From Variovorax sp. (GTDB taxonomy: Bacteria; Pseudomonadota; Gammaproteobacteria; Burkholderiales; Burkholderiaceae_C), in the NCBI GenBank assembly GCA_004210915.1, contig SEGS01000030.1, positions 57,581-121,580 of the forward strand: DNA of 64,000 nt, in the 5' to 3' direction. A program made the position numbers and the translations under genes. Of the stretch, positions 44,551 to 53,027 are shown piece by piece; position 1 is the stretch's first letter, and each line of letters starts with the position of its first letter. Under the pieces are notes generated by a model that made no database searches, had not been told where the DNA came from, and was given only the letters and a program-made list of their open reading frames with translations.

Positions 44551-44870
44551 TTCGCGGCCTCCGTCGCCACGGGCGTCTTCTTTTCCTTCTTCTTGAACAT
44601 TTCAAGCATGCGGCGCGTCACGAGGAAGCCGCCGAACACATTCACAGCGGCGAGCGCCACGGCCAACACACCCATCGTGCGGCCCAGGGTCGTTTCGGTC
44701 AGCGCGGCAGCCAGCATGGCGCCGACGATCACGATGGCGGAGATCGCGTTGGTCACTGCCATCAGCGGCGTGTGCAAGGCGGGCGTGACGGTCCACACCA
44801 CGTGGTAGCCCACGTAGATGGCCAGCACGAAGATGATCAGGTTGATGACGGTCGGGGACACGGAATCCAT
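44547..44870 (-). CDS. pntAB: NAD(P) transhydrogenase alpha subunit, membrane part
   Basis: 107 residues with about three membrane helices (VINLIIFVLAIYVGYHVVW, ITNAISAIVIVGAMLAA-like and LGRTMGVLAVALAAVNVFGG) and a basic tail. It is the C-terminal membrane part of PntA encoded by a separate gene, as in many alpha- and betaproteobacteria. ATG 44870 follows AGGAGA. It lies 16 bases after pntAA and overlaps pntB by four bases. Confidence 0.93.
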   Translation of the reverse strand: MDSVSPTVINLIIFVLAIYVGYHVVWTVTPALHTPLMAVTNAISAIVIVGAMLAAALTETTLGRTMGVLAVALAAVNVFGGFLVTRRMLEMFKKKEKKTPVATEAAK

Positions 44871-44886
44871 GGCTTGTTCTCCTCGC

Positions 44887-46017
44887 TTATTTCCGGGTGA
44901 CCTGGCCGTCGTGCGTGACGCGGCAGGCGGCGACGATGTCGTCCTCGAGGTCGATCTTGAGCGCACCTTCCTTGGTGACGATCAGCTTCAGAAAATCAAG
45001 CACGTTGCGCGCGTAGAGCGCCGACGCATCGGCCGCGACGAGCGCCGCGAGGTTGGTCTCACCGACGATGGTCACACCGTGCTTGACCACCGTCTTGTCG
45101 GCTTCCGACAGCGGGCAGTTGCCGCCAATGCCATCGGCACCTTTGCCAGCCGCGATGTCGACGATCACCGAGCCCGGCTTCATCGACTTGACCATCTCTT
45201 CGGTGATCAGCGTCGGCGCCGCGCGGCCGGGGATCAGCGCAGTGCTGATCACGATGTCTGCCAGCGCCACCCGCTTGGCCACTTCGACCTGCTGGCGCGC
45301 CAGCCAGCTCGGCGGCATCGGCTTGGCGTAGCCGCCAACGCCGACCGCGGCTTCTTTTTCTTCGGGCGTGTCGTACGACACTTCGATGAACTTGCCGCCC
45401 AGCGATTCGATCTGTTCCTTGACGCTGGGCCGCACGTCGCTGGCCTCGATCACGGCGCCCAGGCGCTTGGCGGTCGCGATGGCCTGCAGGCCCGCCACGC
45501 CGACGCCCAGGATCACCACGCGCGCGGCCTTCACCGTGCCGGCGGCCGTCATCAGCATCGGGAAGAAGCGCTGGTATTTGTCGGCCGCGATCATCACGGC
45601 CTTGTAGCCGGCGATGTTGGCCTGGGAAGACAGCACGTCCATGCTCTGGGCACGCGTGGTGCGCGGCGCAGCCTCAAGCGCGAAGCCCGTGAGGCCCGCG
45701 CTCGCGAGCCGCTGCAGGCCGGTTGCATCGAAGGGATTGAGCATGCCGATGACGACAGCGCCACGCTTCATGCGCGCGGCTTCCTGGTCGTCGGGCGTCC
45801 GCACCTTGAGCACGATGTCGGCCGCGAAGGCCGCTGCGACGTCGGTGATTTCCGCCCCCGCCGCCTGGTAGGCCGCATCGGTGACGCTGGCCGCAACGCC
45901 CGCCCCCGATTGCACCTGGAGCACATGCCCCGCGGCCACCAATTTCTTGACGGTCTCGGGTGTGACGGCCACTCGTGTTTCGCCGGCCGTGGTCTCGGCA
46001 GGCACGCCTATCAACAT
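44887..46017 (-). CDS. pntAA: NAD(P) transhydrogenase alpha subunit, NAD-binding part
   Basis: 376 residues, domain I of the transhydrogenase, a soluble NAD(H)-binding module related to alanine dehydrogenase. Visible parts are MLIGVPAETTAGETRVAVTP, LSSQANIAGYKAV, the nucleotide fold VILGVGVAGLQAIATAKRLG and SVIVDIAAGKGADG. ATG 46017 follows TGAGGAGACTTCT. It is the first gene of pntAA-pntAB-pntB. The 166-base gap upstream should hold the promoter; no clear motif was picked out. Confidence 0.95.
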   Translation of the reverse strand: MLIGVPAETTAGETRVAVTPETVKKLVAAGHVLQVQSGAGVAASVTDAAYQAAGAEITDVAAAFAADIVLKVRTPDDQEAARMKRGAVVIGMLNPFDATGLQRLASAGLTGFALEAAPRTTRAQSMDVLSSQANIAGYKAVMIAADKYQRFFPMLMTAAGTVKAARVVILGVGVAGLQAIATAKRLGAVIEASDVRPSVKEQIESLGGKFIEVSYDTPEEKEAAVGVGGYAKPMPPSWLARQQVEVAKRVALADIVISTALIPGRAAPTLITEEMVKSMKPGSVIVDIAAGKGADGIGGNCPLSEADKTVVKHGVTIVGETNLAALVAADASALYARNVLDFLKLIVTKEGALKIDLEDDIVAACRVTHDGQVTRK

Positions 46018-46183
46018 AGAAGTCTCCTCAGGGCTGGGGCGTTTTGGAATTTGGCCCGAGCTTACCGCAAGACTTCCAGGGCGCTGTATCACGTGCGTTG
46101 GACGAAGCAACGGCGGTCCAAAGCACGCCTATGTTGAGCAAACTGCTACCAAATCGATAGCGTATCGCCACGCATCATGGTGT

Positions 46184-47032
46184 TCAGCGGGTGTTTTCGT
46201 CGAGCGCTTTCACGACGATCTCGACCCGCCGGTTCGGCGCGAGGCAGGCGATGAGATCGTCTCGCTGAGCCTGCTGGCACTGAACGACCGGCTCGCGCGC
46301 ACCGCGGCCCGAAGCCGCGAGCCGCTCGCCGGGCACGCCAGCGCCAATCAGGTACGCGCGCACCGTCGCCGCCCGCGCTTCGGACAGCTGCTGGTTGTAG
46401 GCAACGGCGCCGAGCCGATCCGTATGACCGACGATCCGGACATGCTCGACCTTGGCACCGCCCAGCACAACGGCGATTCTGTCCAGCTCGCGGCGTCCGC
46501 TCGGAAGCAGGTCCTGCAAGGCCGCGCGGTCGAAAGCGAAAAGCGCATCGGCAGACAGCTGGATGGCCTTCGGGATCGGCGCAGGCACGGGTGCGACAGG
46601 CGCGGCCAACGGGGGCTCGGCAATGAAACTCGCGCAGGCCGACGGCTCCCAATGGAAGCTTTGCGCGCGGTAGTCACGGTCGAACAGCACCTTGTAGCGG
46701 CAGCTGACCGCACCGCCGCCAGTGCGGAAATGGAAGCTGTAGTCCCACTCGCGCACTGCGACCAGCCCTTCGTTGAAGTGAGGCCGCCCGATCAGGTCGT
46801 AGAGCTGGTCCTTGCTCATGCCCGGCCGCACGGCGCGCAGGTTGTCCTTGTTGGGGAAGATGCCTTCAGGCTGCCAGGCGTCCGTGAGAGGCTGGAAGAC
46901 CAGTTCAGCAGCGGTCTTGCCGTCATCGGCGATGCCTTTGCTGACATAGGACGTGCAGCCTTGCAACGCGAGCAGTGCGATCGCGCAGAGTGTCAGGCGG
47001 GCGTTGCGACGGGTGAGGTTCAGTTTTTTCAT
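46184..47032 (-). CDS. TpgA-like lipoprotein with BamE-like and OmpA domains
   Basis: 282 residues. A lipoprotein-type signal (LTLCAIALLALQGC) is followed by a SmpA/BamE-like domain (LRAVRPGMSKDQLYDLIGRP, REWDYSFHF) and a C-terminal OmpA peptidoglycan-binding domain (FAFDRAALQDL, VRIVGHTDRLGAVAYNQQLS, PNRRVEIVV). This two-domain layout is that of TpgA, which in Acinetobacter sp. Tol 5 binds both peptidoglycan and the trimeric autotransporter AtaA made from the same operon. Here too the gene starts 29 bases after a trimeric autotransporter gene on the same strand. ATG 47032 gives the signal peptide. Identity as a TpgA homologue rests on domain order and position. Confidence 0.85.
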   Translation of the reverse strand: MKKLNLTRRNARLTLCAIALLALQGCTSYVSKGIADDGKTAAELVFQPLTDAWQPEGIFPNKDNLRAVRPGMSKDQLYDLIGRPHFNEGLVAVREWDYSFHFRTGGGAVSCRYKVLFDRDYRAQSFHWEPSACASFIAEPPLAAPVAPVPAPIPKAIQLSADALFAFDRAALQDLLPSGRRELDRIAVVLGGAKVEHVRIVGHTDRLGAVAYNQQLSEARAATVRAYLIGAGVPGERLAASGRGAREPVVQCQQAQRDDLIACLAPNRRVEIVVKALDENTR

Positions 47033-47061
47033 GTGCGAGATTTCCGTTTGCGCGACGCGGC

Positions 47062-50000
47062 TCACCAATGGAACCCGGCGCCTGCGGCGACACCGACGTT
47101 TCCGCGCGAGTTGGCCGAGCCGGTGAACTTCATCACCCACTTGCCGTTGTCGGACAGCTTCGACACGCCGATGGCGATGGCCGTCTGGCCTTCGTACGCG
47201 GCGACGCCGGCGGCGAGCATGCTCTTGCCCGGGAGATAGGCCTGCGGCATGCCCGCCATCGCCATGGCGCCGGCCGTGCCCGCGTTGGCTTCGCGGCGGT
47301 TCAGGACCACATCGTTGCGCAGCTGGTTCACGTTCTGATTGGCTGCTCCGATTCCCGCGTTGAGCTGGTTCATGTTCACCGCATCGGTGCCGTTCACGCC
47401 CGGTGCGACGTTCGTGACCGGCTTGCCGCCTGCGTCGACGCCGCTGGTGGTCATGCTGGGCCCGCCCGCAATGCTCACGCCGGTGTTCGTGATGCTCGTG
47501 CCGCCCACCGTCACGCTGTTGAAGTTCGGGTTGTCATTGACCGCGAAGGTCGTGTTCGCGCCGTTCTGCGTCAGCACCATGTTGTTGCCCGCGGTGTAGG
47601 TGGCCGTGCCACCCGGGCCCACGTTCGCCACGCTGGTGCCGATGGCAATGCCGGTGCCGGTCGCCGCCGTGGTCACGTTGATGCCGGCGCCAGCCACCGC
47701 GCTGATGGTCTCGAGCGCCAGATTGGTGGCGTACAGCTGGCTGCCGTTGATGGCGTCGGTGCTGGTCGCGCTGAGCTGACCGGCGGCCACGTTCTGGATC
47801 TGGCGCTCGGCGCCCGCGCTGCCCACGCTGACCACGCCGGCCGGGTTGGCACCGGCGAAGTTGTAGGTCGTGCCGCGGATCGTCGCACTCGCCGTGGGGG
47901 TGGCGGCGGTGGTGGTGCTGCCCGCGCCCAGCGCCACGCTGTTGGCGGTGCCGGCGGTTGCACCGGTGCCCATGGCCACTGCATTGGCTGCGGTGGCCGA
48001 GGCGTTGATGCCCGAGGCGATGGCGCCGACCGCGGTGGCGCCGTTGTTGGCGTAGTTGCCGTCGGTGCTGGTGCCACCGTTGACGCTGTAGAAGTGCGAG
48101 CTGGCGTTGTTGACGATGTTGGTGATGTTGCCGCCCAGGGTGTTGACCTGGCTGGCGACCGAGTAAAGCTGGCTGCCGTTGATGGCGTCGGTGCTGGTGG
48201 CGGTGATGGCGCCGGGGGCAACGTTGACGATCTGGCGTTCGGCTCCGGCTGCGCCGACGCTGACCACGCCGGTGGCGGTACCGGCAAAGCCTCCGTAAGT
48301 GACGGCGGGGCCTGCCGCGTAGGTGACGGTGCCGTCCGCGTTCATCGTGGCGATCACGCCGGGGATGGTGGCACTGCTGACTTGCGCGAACGCCTTGTCT
48401 GCGCTGGCATTGCCGAGCACGACGTTGTTGCTGTTGTTCACCGTGACGTTGTTGCCCAGCACGAAGCTCTGGTTGGCGCCCACGGCGATGGTGTTGTTGT
48501 TGCCGATGGCGTAGCTGTCGTCGGCATTGATGAAGCTGGGATCGCCGATGGCGCCCGAGCGTGCGCCCGTCACGATGTTGCCGGTGCCGATGCTGATGCT
48601 GTCTTCGCCCACCGCCTGGGCGCCATTGCCGATCGCGACAGCGCGCAGACCACTGGACGCGGCGCCGGAACCCAGCGCAGTCGATTGCTGTCCAGTTGCG
48701 TTGGCCGACTGCCCAACCGCCAATGCGTAGTAACCACCGTTGGCCCGGGCACCGTAACCGATGGCCGTCGTCGATCCTCCGCCATTGGCCTGGGCGTTGT
48801 AGCCCAAGGCCAGGCTGTTCCCATTGGCCAAAGCGCTGGTACCGAGCGAGACGGCGCGCAAGCCGTCGGCGGTGGCGCCCTGTCCAACGGCGATGCTTTC
48901 GCGGTTCAGGGTGGCGCTCACAGCCGTTGTCTTGGCGCCTTCACCGATGGCAATGTTGCCCGCTCCCACGGCGGTGGTTGCCCCGTTTCCGATGGCAATG
49001 CCACTCGCGCCGGTGGCGGCGGCCTTGTTGCCAACCGCGACCGCCTCATTGGCGGTGACCGACGCGGCTTGCCCAATGGCCACCGAATTGATGATGGCTT
49101 TCTGGTCAGTAAAGGTCGGCACGTAATACCGCATCGTGATGCCGTTCTGCACCACGGTCTGCTCCGTGAACGACCCTCCGCTGGCGCCGACCTTGATGTC
49201 GTTGCCGAATGCAACGTTCCCGGTGGAGGTGGCGCCAACCAGGTTGCGGTTGCCTATCGCGAAGTTGTTGGTGCCGCCGACGATGCTGAAGGAAGTGTCA
49301 TTGGTCGGCGCCGCGGAGATCCGTGCCGTGGTGGGAAGCCACGCAGCGATGGCACCCGAACCGTTGCCAAACACATAGGCGCCGGTGCCCACCGCGGTTG
49401 AGCCGCCGCCTTGCGCTGCCGATCGGACACCCACGGATGACGCGGCGTTGACGGTGCCGCCGGTGGTGCCGCGTCCCGCAATGGCATCGGTCCCGTAGGC
49501 GATGCTGTCATAACCCGATGCCTGCGAGCGGACGCCCACTGCAGCCGCTGTATCGCCGTTCGCGATGGACGCGGCTCCCAAGGCGGTCGTGATGTTGCCG
49601 CGCACCGTGGCGCTGGCACCAAGGGCGGTCTGGAGATTGCCCTGGTCCGAAGTGGCGCCTGATCCCACCACGGTCGCGCCACTACCCGAGCCCGCGCCAA
49701 CCGTGGCACCGTTCCCAATCGCGATCTGCCCGGTGTAGGAGTCGCCAAAGGTGGAGCCATCCCACAACACTTGCGCGTTGTTGCCGATTGCGATCGATTG
49801 ACGGCGATTGGCACTGGCGGTGTTGCCCAGCGCGATGCCGTTCTCGTTCCCGACGGTGGAATTGGCACCGATCGCAATGCCATTCACTGGCGACAACGTG
49901 GGCTTGTTGATGAGGCCCGCAGGATCAGGCCGCACCTTGGCGTTGTTGCCGATGGCAATGGTGTTGGCGCCCACTGCCTGCGACGCCGTATTGCCCATCA

Positions 50001-50379
50001 CCAGACCACTCGACCCCAGGTTGGTGCCGACCCAAGTGGCCAGGGCGGCGAGGTCCGGTCCACCCCCTGCGGCCGTCGCGACCCCGCTGACAGAGGCAAA
50101 GCCGCCGACACCGTTGGGCACCTGGCAGGTCCAGGTATTCGAAGGGGACGCCGGTGTCCCGACAGCCGTACAGATCGCGCCGAGCGGGTTGATCGAATAG
50201 GCGGTTCCGATGCTGGTGTCTGCGGCAACGATTCCTTGGAGCCCCAAAGCCGCGAATGCGAAGGCAGCCGTGCTTCGCACAGCGCAACCAGTGCGCTTGC
50301 CGCGTGCGCGACTGTTTTCCGACGTGGCCACCCACGCGCCCAACGCTTCGTTCCAGATGCTTCGATACGACTTGTTCAC
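47062..50379 (-). CDS. Trimeric autotransporter adhesin (YadA/Hia type)
   Basis: 1105 residues, a type Vc secreted surface adhesin. It opens with an extended signal peptide (NKSYRSIWNEALGAWVA, ESPR type). The head is a long series of YadA-like repeats with the pattern xAIGxxAxA/S (for example SIAIGNNAQ, ALGASATV, TAIGYGARA). Neck-type segments ATSTDAINGSQLYS and ATSTDAINGSQLYA (47.7-48.2 kb) lead to a short coiled-coil stalk and a C-terminal YadA membrane anchor ending GVAAGAGFHW. GTG 50379, seven bases after GGAG, is the likely start because it gives the ESPR N-terminus. It likely mediates adhesion or aggregation. A TpgA-like gene follows directly. Confidence 0.95.
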   Translation of the reverse strand: MNKSYRSIWNEALGAWVATSENSRARGKRTGCAVRSTAAFAFAALGLQGIVAADTSIGTAYSINPLGAICTAVGTPASPSNTWTCQVPNGVGGFASVSGVATAAGGGPDLAALATWVGTNLGSSGLVMGNTASQAVGANTIAIGNNAKVRPDPAGLINKPTLSPVNGIAIGANSTVGNENGIALGNTASANRRQSIAIGNNAQVLWDGSTFGDSYTGQIAIGNGATVGAGSGSGATVVGSGATSDQGNLQTALGASATVRGNITTALGAASIANGDTAAAVGVRSQASGYDSIAYGTDAIAGRGTTGGTVNAASSVGVRSAAQGGGSTAVGTGAYVFGNGSGAIAAWLPTTARISAAPTNDTSFSIVGGTNNFAIGNRNLVGATSTGNVAFGNDIKVGASGGSFTEQTVVQNGITMRYYVPTFTDQKAIINSVAIGQAASVTANEAVAVGNKAAATGASGIAIGNGATTAVGAGNIAIGEGAKTTAVSATLNRESIAVGQGATADGLRAVSLGTSALANGNSLALGYNAQANGGGSTTAIGYGARANGGYYALAVGQSANATGQQSTALGSGAASSGLRAVAIGNGAQAVGEDSISIGTGNIVTGARSGAIGDPSFINADDSYAIGNNNTIAVGANQSFVLGNNVTVNNSNNVVLGNASADKAFAQVSSATIPGVIATMNADGTVTYAAGPAVTYGGFAGTATGVVSVGAAGAERQIVNVAPGAITATSTDAINGSQLYSVASQVNTLGGNITNIVNNASSHFYSVNGGTSTDGNYANNGATAVGAIASGINASATAANAVAMGTGATAGTANSVALGAGSTTTAATPTASATIRGTTYNFAGANPAGVVSVGSAGAERQIQNVAAGQLSATSTDAINGSQLYATNLALETISAVAGAGINVTTAATGTGIAIGTSVANVGPGGTATYTAGNNMVLTQNGANTTFAVNDNPNFNSVTVGGTSITNTGVSIAGGPSMTTSGVDAGGKPVTNVAPGVNGTDAVNMNQLNAGIGAANQNVNQLRNDVVLNRREANAGTAGAMAMAGMPQAYLPGKSMLAAGVAAYEGQTAIAIGVSKLSDNGKWVMKFTGSANSRGNVGVAAGAGFHW

Positions 50380-50530
50380 AACGCACTCCAATGGATGCAC
50401 CCAACTGGTGCAGTTCAGAGCCCATCTTATGAAGCGGATTGATACACAGGAAGTGCAAAGTACGCATTCCGGTAGTTAAACATCCGCGACCTTGGCGACG
50501 AACGCACCTGGCGTGTAGCCCGAGGTGTTT

Positions 50531-50584
50531 AGTCGACACTTGTTGTCGAAAGGGTCCTGAACAGCGGCACTAGTTGACACTTGT
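50531..50584 (+). promoter_or_regulatory. Direct repeats upstream of the OmpR-type regulator gene
   Basis: AGTCGACACTTGT (50531-50543) and AGTTGACACTTGT (50572-50584) match at 12 of 13 positions and are 41 bases apart, about four helical turns. The first is also part of the hairpin TCGACA-CTTGT-TGTCGA. They lie 76-129 bases before the regulator start, between it and the divergent adhesin. OmpR-family proteins usually bind direct repeats, so these may be autoregulatory sites, though OmpR sites are normally closer together. The second copy contains TTGACA, a consensus -35, without a convincing -10. No other feature was seen in this 280-base gap. Confidence 0.42.
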
Positions 50585-50659
50585 GCGGGCACTTGCACTG
50601 GCGCCTTCCTCATGTCATGTTTAGACTCGCTTGTCACACAAAAGTACCAAGGGATTGGA

Positions 50660-51391
50660 ATGCGAATCGCAGCACTCGACGATGAGGCGTGCCAACTGGA
50701 AATGATCCGGCACACGATGGAAGGCATTGGCCACGAATGTCACGGCTTTCAGGACGGCAAGACACTGTTGCGGGAATTGCGGCGGGAGACCTATGACCTG
50801 TTAGTTCTGGACTGGAGCCTGCCCGACATGGAAGGGCCGGCCGTCGTCCACTGGGTTCGGGAGGACCTGTGCAGTCGCATCCCGATCCTGTTCGTCACCA
50901 ACCGGCGTGAAGAGGCGGACATGGTCGAAGGCCTGACTGCCGGCGCCGACGACTTCATGGTCAAGCCGATCCGGGTCGGCGAACTGGAAGCCCGCGTGCG
51001 CGCCTTGCTGCGCCGCAGCTATCCGGCTCAGCACGAAACCGAACTTGTGTTCGGCGCCTACCACTTCTATCCGCACTCGCGCACCTTGCACGTCGACGGG
51101 CGGCCAGTCGAACTCAAGCACCGCGAGTACGAACTGGCGCTGTTCCTGTTCCAGAACCTGGGCCGGTTGCTGTCGCGCGAACATCTGCGCGAAGCGGTCT
51201 GGGGCCTGGGCGCCGAAACGCCGTCGCGCTCGCTGGACACCCACATTTCCCGCCTGCGGACCAAGCTGGACCTGCGGCCTTCCAACGGCTTCCTGCTGTC
51301 GGCCATTTACGGCTTGGGCTACCGCCTCGAGGCGATCGAAGCCGACGCATTCCAGTTGCCGGGCACCAGCACCGTCGGCGCGGTGGCATGA
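50660..51391 (+). CDS. OmpR/PhoB-family response regulator
   Basis: 243 residues: an N-terminal receiver (acidic pocket ALDDE, phospho-acceptor Asp51 in LVLDWSLPDM, Lys in FMVKPIRV) and a C-terminal winged helix-turn-helix (VELKHREYELALFLFQNLG, LDTHISRLRTKLDLR, IYGLGYRLE). ATG 50660 follows GGGATTGGA. It overlaps the FecR-domain gene by four bases and is followed by a CHASE2 histidine kinase, its likely partner. It is divergent from the adhesin gene, which may be a target. Confidence 0.92.
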   Translation: MRIAALDDEACQLEMIRHTMEGIGHECHGFQDGKTLLRELRRETYDLLVLDWSLPDMEGPAVVHWVREDLCSRIPILFVTNRREEADMVEGLTAGADDFMVKPIRVGELEARVRALLRRSYPAQHETELVFGAYHFYPHSRTLHVDGRPVELKHREYELALFLFQNLGRLLSREHLREAVWGLGAETPSRSLDTHISRLRTKLDLRPSNGFLLSAIYGLGYRLEAIEADAFQLPGTSTVGAVA

Positions 51392-52983
51392 CGACCGCGC
51401 ACCGGGGCAGCACGGCAGCCGCCGTGCTGCTCGGCGGTTTCTTCTTCTCGGCAGGCCTGAGCGCCCAGCCCGCCAAGCCGCAGCCTGCCAAAGGCAAGGC
51501 TCCCGCGAGCGCGGCGGCGCGGGTCGAATTCGTTCAGGGCGCACCGACGGCGCGCCCCAAGCCGCCAGCGACCCGCCGCACAGTGCGCGGGCGGACCCCG
51601 CCCGCCGTGCCGGCAGCACCTGCTTCCAGCGCGGTCGAGCAGGGCAGCACCCTCGAGGAAGGCACCCGCATTCAGGTGCCGGACGACGGTTATCTGCGCC
51701 TGCGGCTGGCCGATGGTTCTGTTGTGCGCGTGCTGGCCGGTTCGGATGTCGAATTGCGCCGGCTTCGCCGCCGGCCGACGGGCGCCGTCGAATCGGTGAT
51801 CGATGTCCGGCGCGGCAAGGTCGAGTCCGAGGTGTCGCCGAAAACACCCGGTCGTGTGTTCGAGATCCATGCGCCGGGCGCAGTCGCCAGTGTGCGCGGC
51901 ACCACCTTCGACGTGTCGGTCGACGATGACGGTCGTGTCGGCACCTCGGTGATCAAAGGCAAGGTCGCCGTGCAACCGAAGAACGCCCGGCAGCAGCGCA
52001 CGGCCCGGTCCACCACGCTCGACGCAGGCAAGGGCGTGGTGCTGGACGCCAAAGGCCGACTCGGCGCGCAGCGGACGCTGCCACCCGCCCCCGATCTGTC
52101 GAGCTGGCCTGAAAACTACGAAGACGCGAACCTGCTGGTACTCGACTTCGCGCGCGCCGGGCTCGCCGCGGCCGGCTATGAGGTGCGCGTCGCGCGTGAT
52201 GAAGCGCTGCACGAGGTCGTGCGCAATGGCCGCTTCAGCGCACCGCACATTCAGTTCCCGCCGCTCGATGACGGCGTCTACACCGTGGGCGTGCGCGCGC
52301 TCGACGCCGAAGGGCTGAGCGGGCCCGAGAGCACGCGTCGCATCCAGGTCAACGCCCAGCCGGTGCCGCCGCTCTACCAGAGCCCGGCGCCGGGTGCGCG
52401 CGTGATGGCGGAGACGCTGGAGCTGGTCTGCTCGCAGACCGCCGGCACCGAAGGGGTCCATCTGCAGGTCGCACGCGGAGGCGATTTCACCCGGCCGGTG
52501 ATCGACGAGCCGCGGCTCGCCGTTTGCCGCCTCGGCCTGGCGGCGCTGCCGCTGGGCGACTACCAATGGCGGGTGGCCTCGATCCGCACGCCTGCCGGCG
52601 GTGGCATCGACCACGGGCCGTTCGCGGCGCCGCAACCGTTCTCGGTCGTGGAAACACCGACGGTGTCGGCGCTCGATGTACTGGACCACAACGAGCAGCC
52701 CACACTCACCTGGCAAGCCACGGCCGGCCAGACCTTCCGCGCGCAACTGGCGCGCGATGAGGCGTTCACTCAGATCGTCGTCGAAGCCGATCTGACCCAG
52801 CCGTCGTGGCGGCTGGAAGGCCTGGCGCGCGGCACCTACTTCGTGCGGTTGCAGGCGCGCGACGCCTCGGGCCTGACCGGGCCGTTCTCGCCACCGCGGC
52901 GCGTGCGCATCGGCGGCGTGGTGCAGACCTCGACCGGCAACAGCCTCAGCAGCAGCGACGGCGAACCGATCAACCGCCCCTGA
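51388..52983 (+). CDS. FecR-domain periplasmic protein
   Basis: 531 residues. A signal peptide (about 1-27, ending LSAQPA) and an Ala/Pro-rich linker come first. A FecR domain (about 90-215, with EEGTRIQVPDDGYLRLRLAD, IDVRRGKVESEV, AVASVRGTTFDVSVD) follows, then beta-rich, fibronectin-like segments to the end. FecR domains pass signals across the periplasm; this form, with no membrane helix, occurs in operons with CHASE2 kinases. ATG 51388 overlaps the regulator stop by four bases (ATGA). The ligand is unknown. Confidence 0.85.
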   Translation: MTTAHRGSTAAAVLLGGFFFSAGLSAQPAKPQPAKGKAPASAAARVEFVQGAPTARPKPPATRRTVRGRTPPAVPAAPASSAVEQGSTLEEGTRIQVPDDGYLRLRLADGSVVRVLAGSDVELRRLRRRPTGAVESVIDVRRGKVESEVSPKTPGRVFEIHAPGAVASVRGTTFDVSVDDDGRVGTSVIKGKVAVQPKNARQQRTARSTTLDAGKGVVLDAKGRLGAQRTLPPAPDLSSWPENYEDANLLVLDFARAGLAAAGYEVRVARDEALHEVVRNGRFSAPHIQFPPLDDGVYTVGVRALDAEGLSGPESTRRIQVNAQPVPPLYQSPAPGARVMAETLELVCSQTAGTEGVHLQVARGGDFTRPVIDEPRLAVCRLGLAALPLGDYQWRVASIRTPAGGGIDHGPFAAPQPFSVVETPTVSALDVLDHNEQPTLTWQATAGQTFRAQLARDEAFTQIVVEADLTQPSWRLEGLARGTYFVRLQARDASGLTGPFSPPRRVRIGGVVQTSTGNSLSSSDGEPINRP

Positions 52984-53027
52984 TGCGCCGCGCGCGGCGC
53001 TTCGCCCTTCCCTCCTGAGTTGCTCGC

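Noticed and set aside
47700..50000. Possible CRISPR-like or tandem DNA repeat array
   Set aside because: The repetition is at the protein level (YadA-type head repeats and two neck segments) inside one open frame; spacing and sequence do not fit repeat-spacer units.
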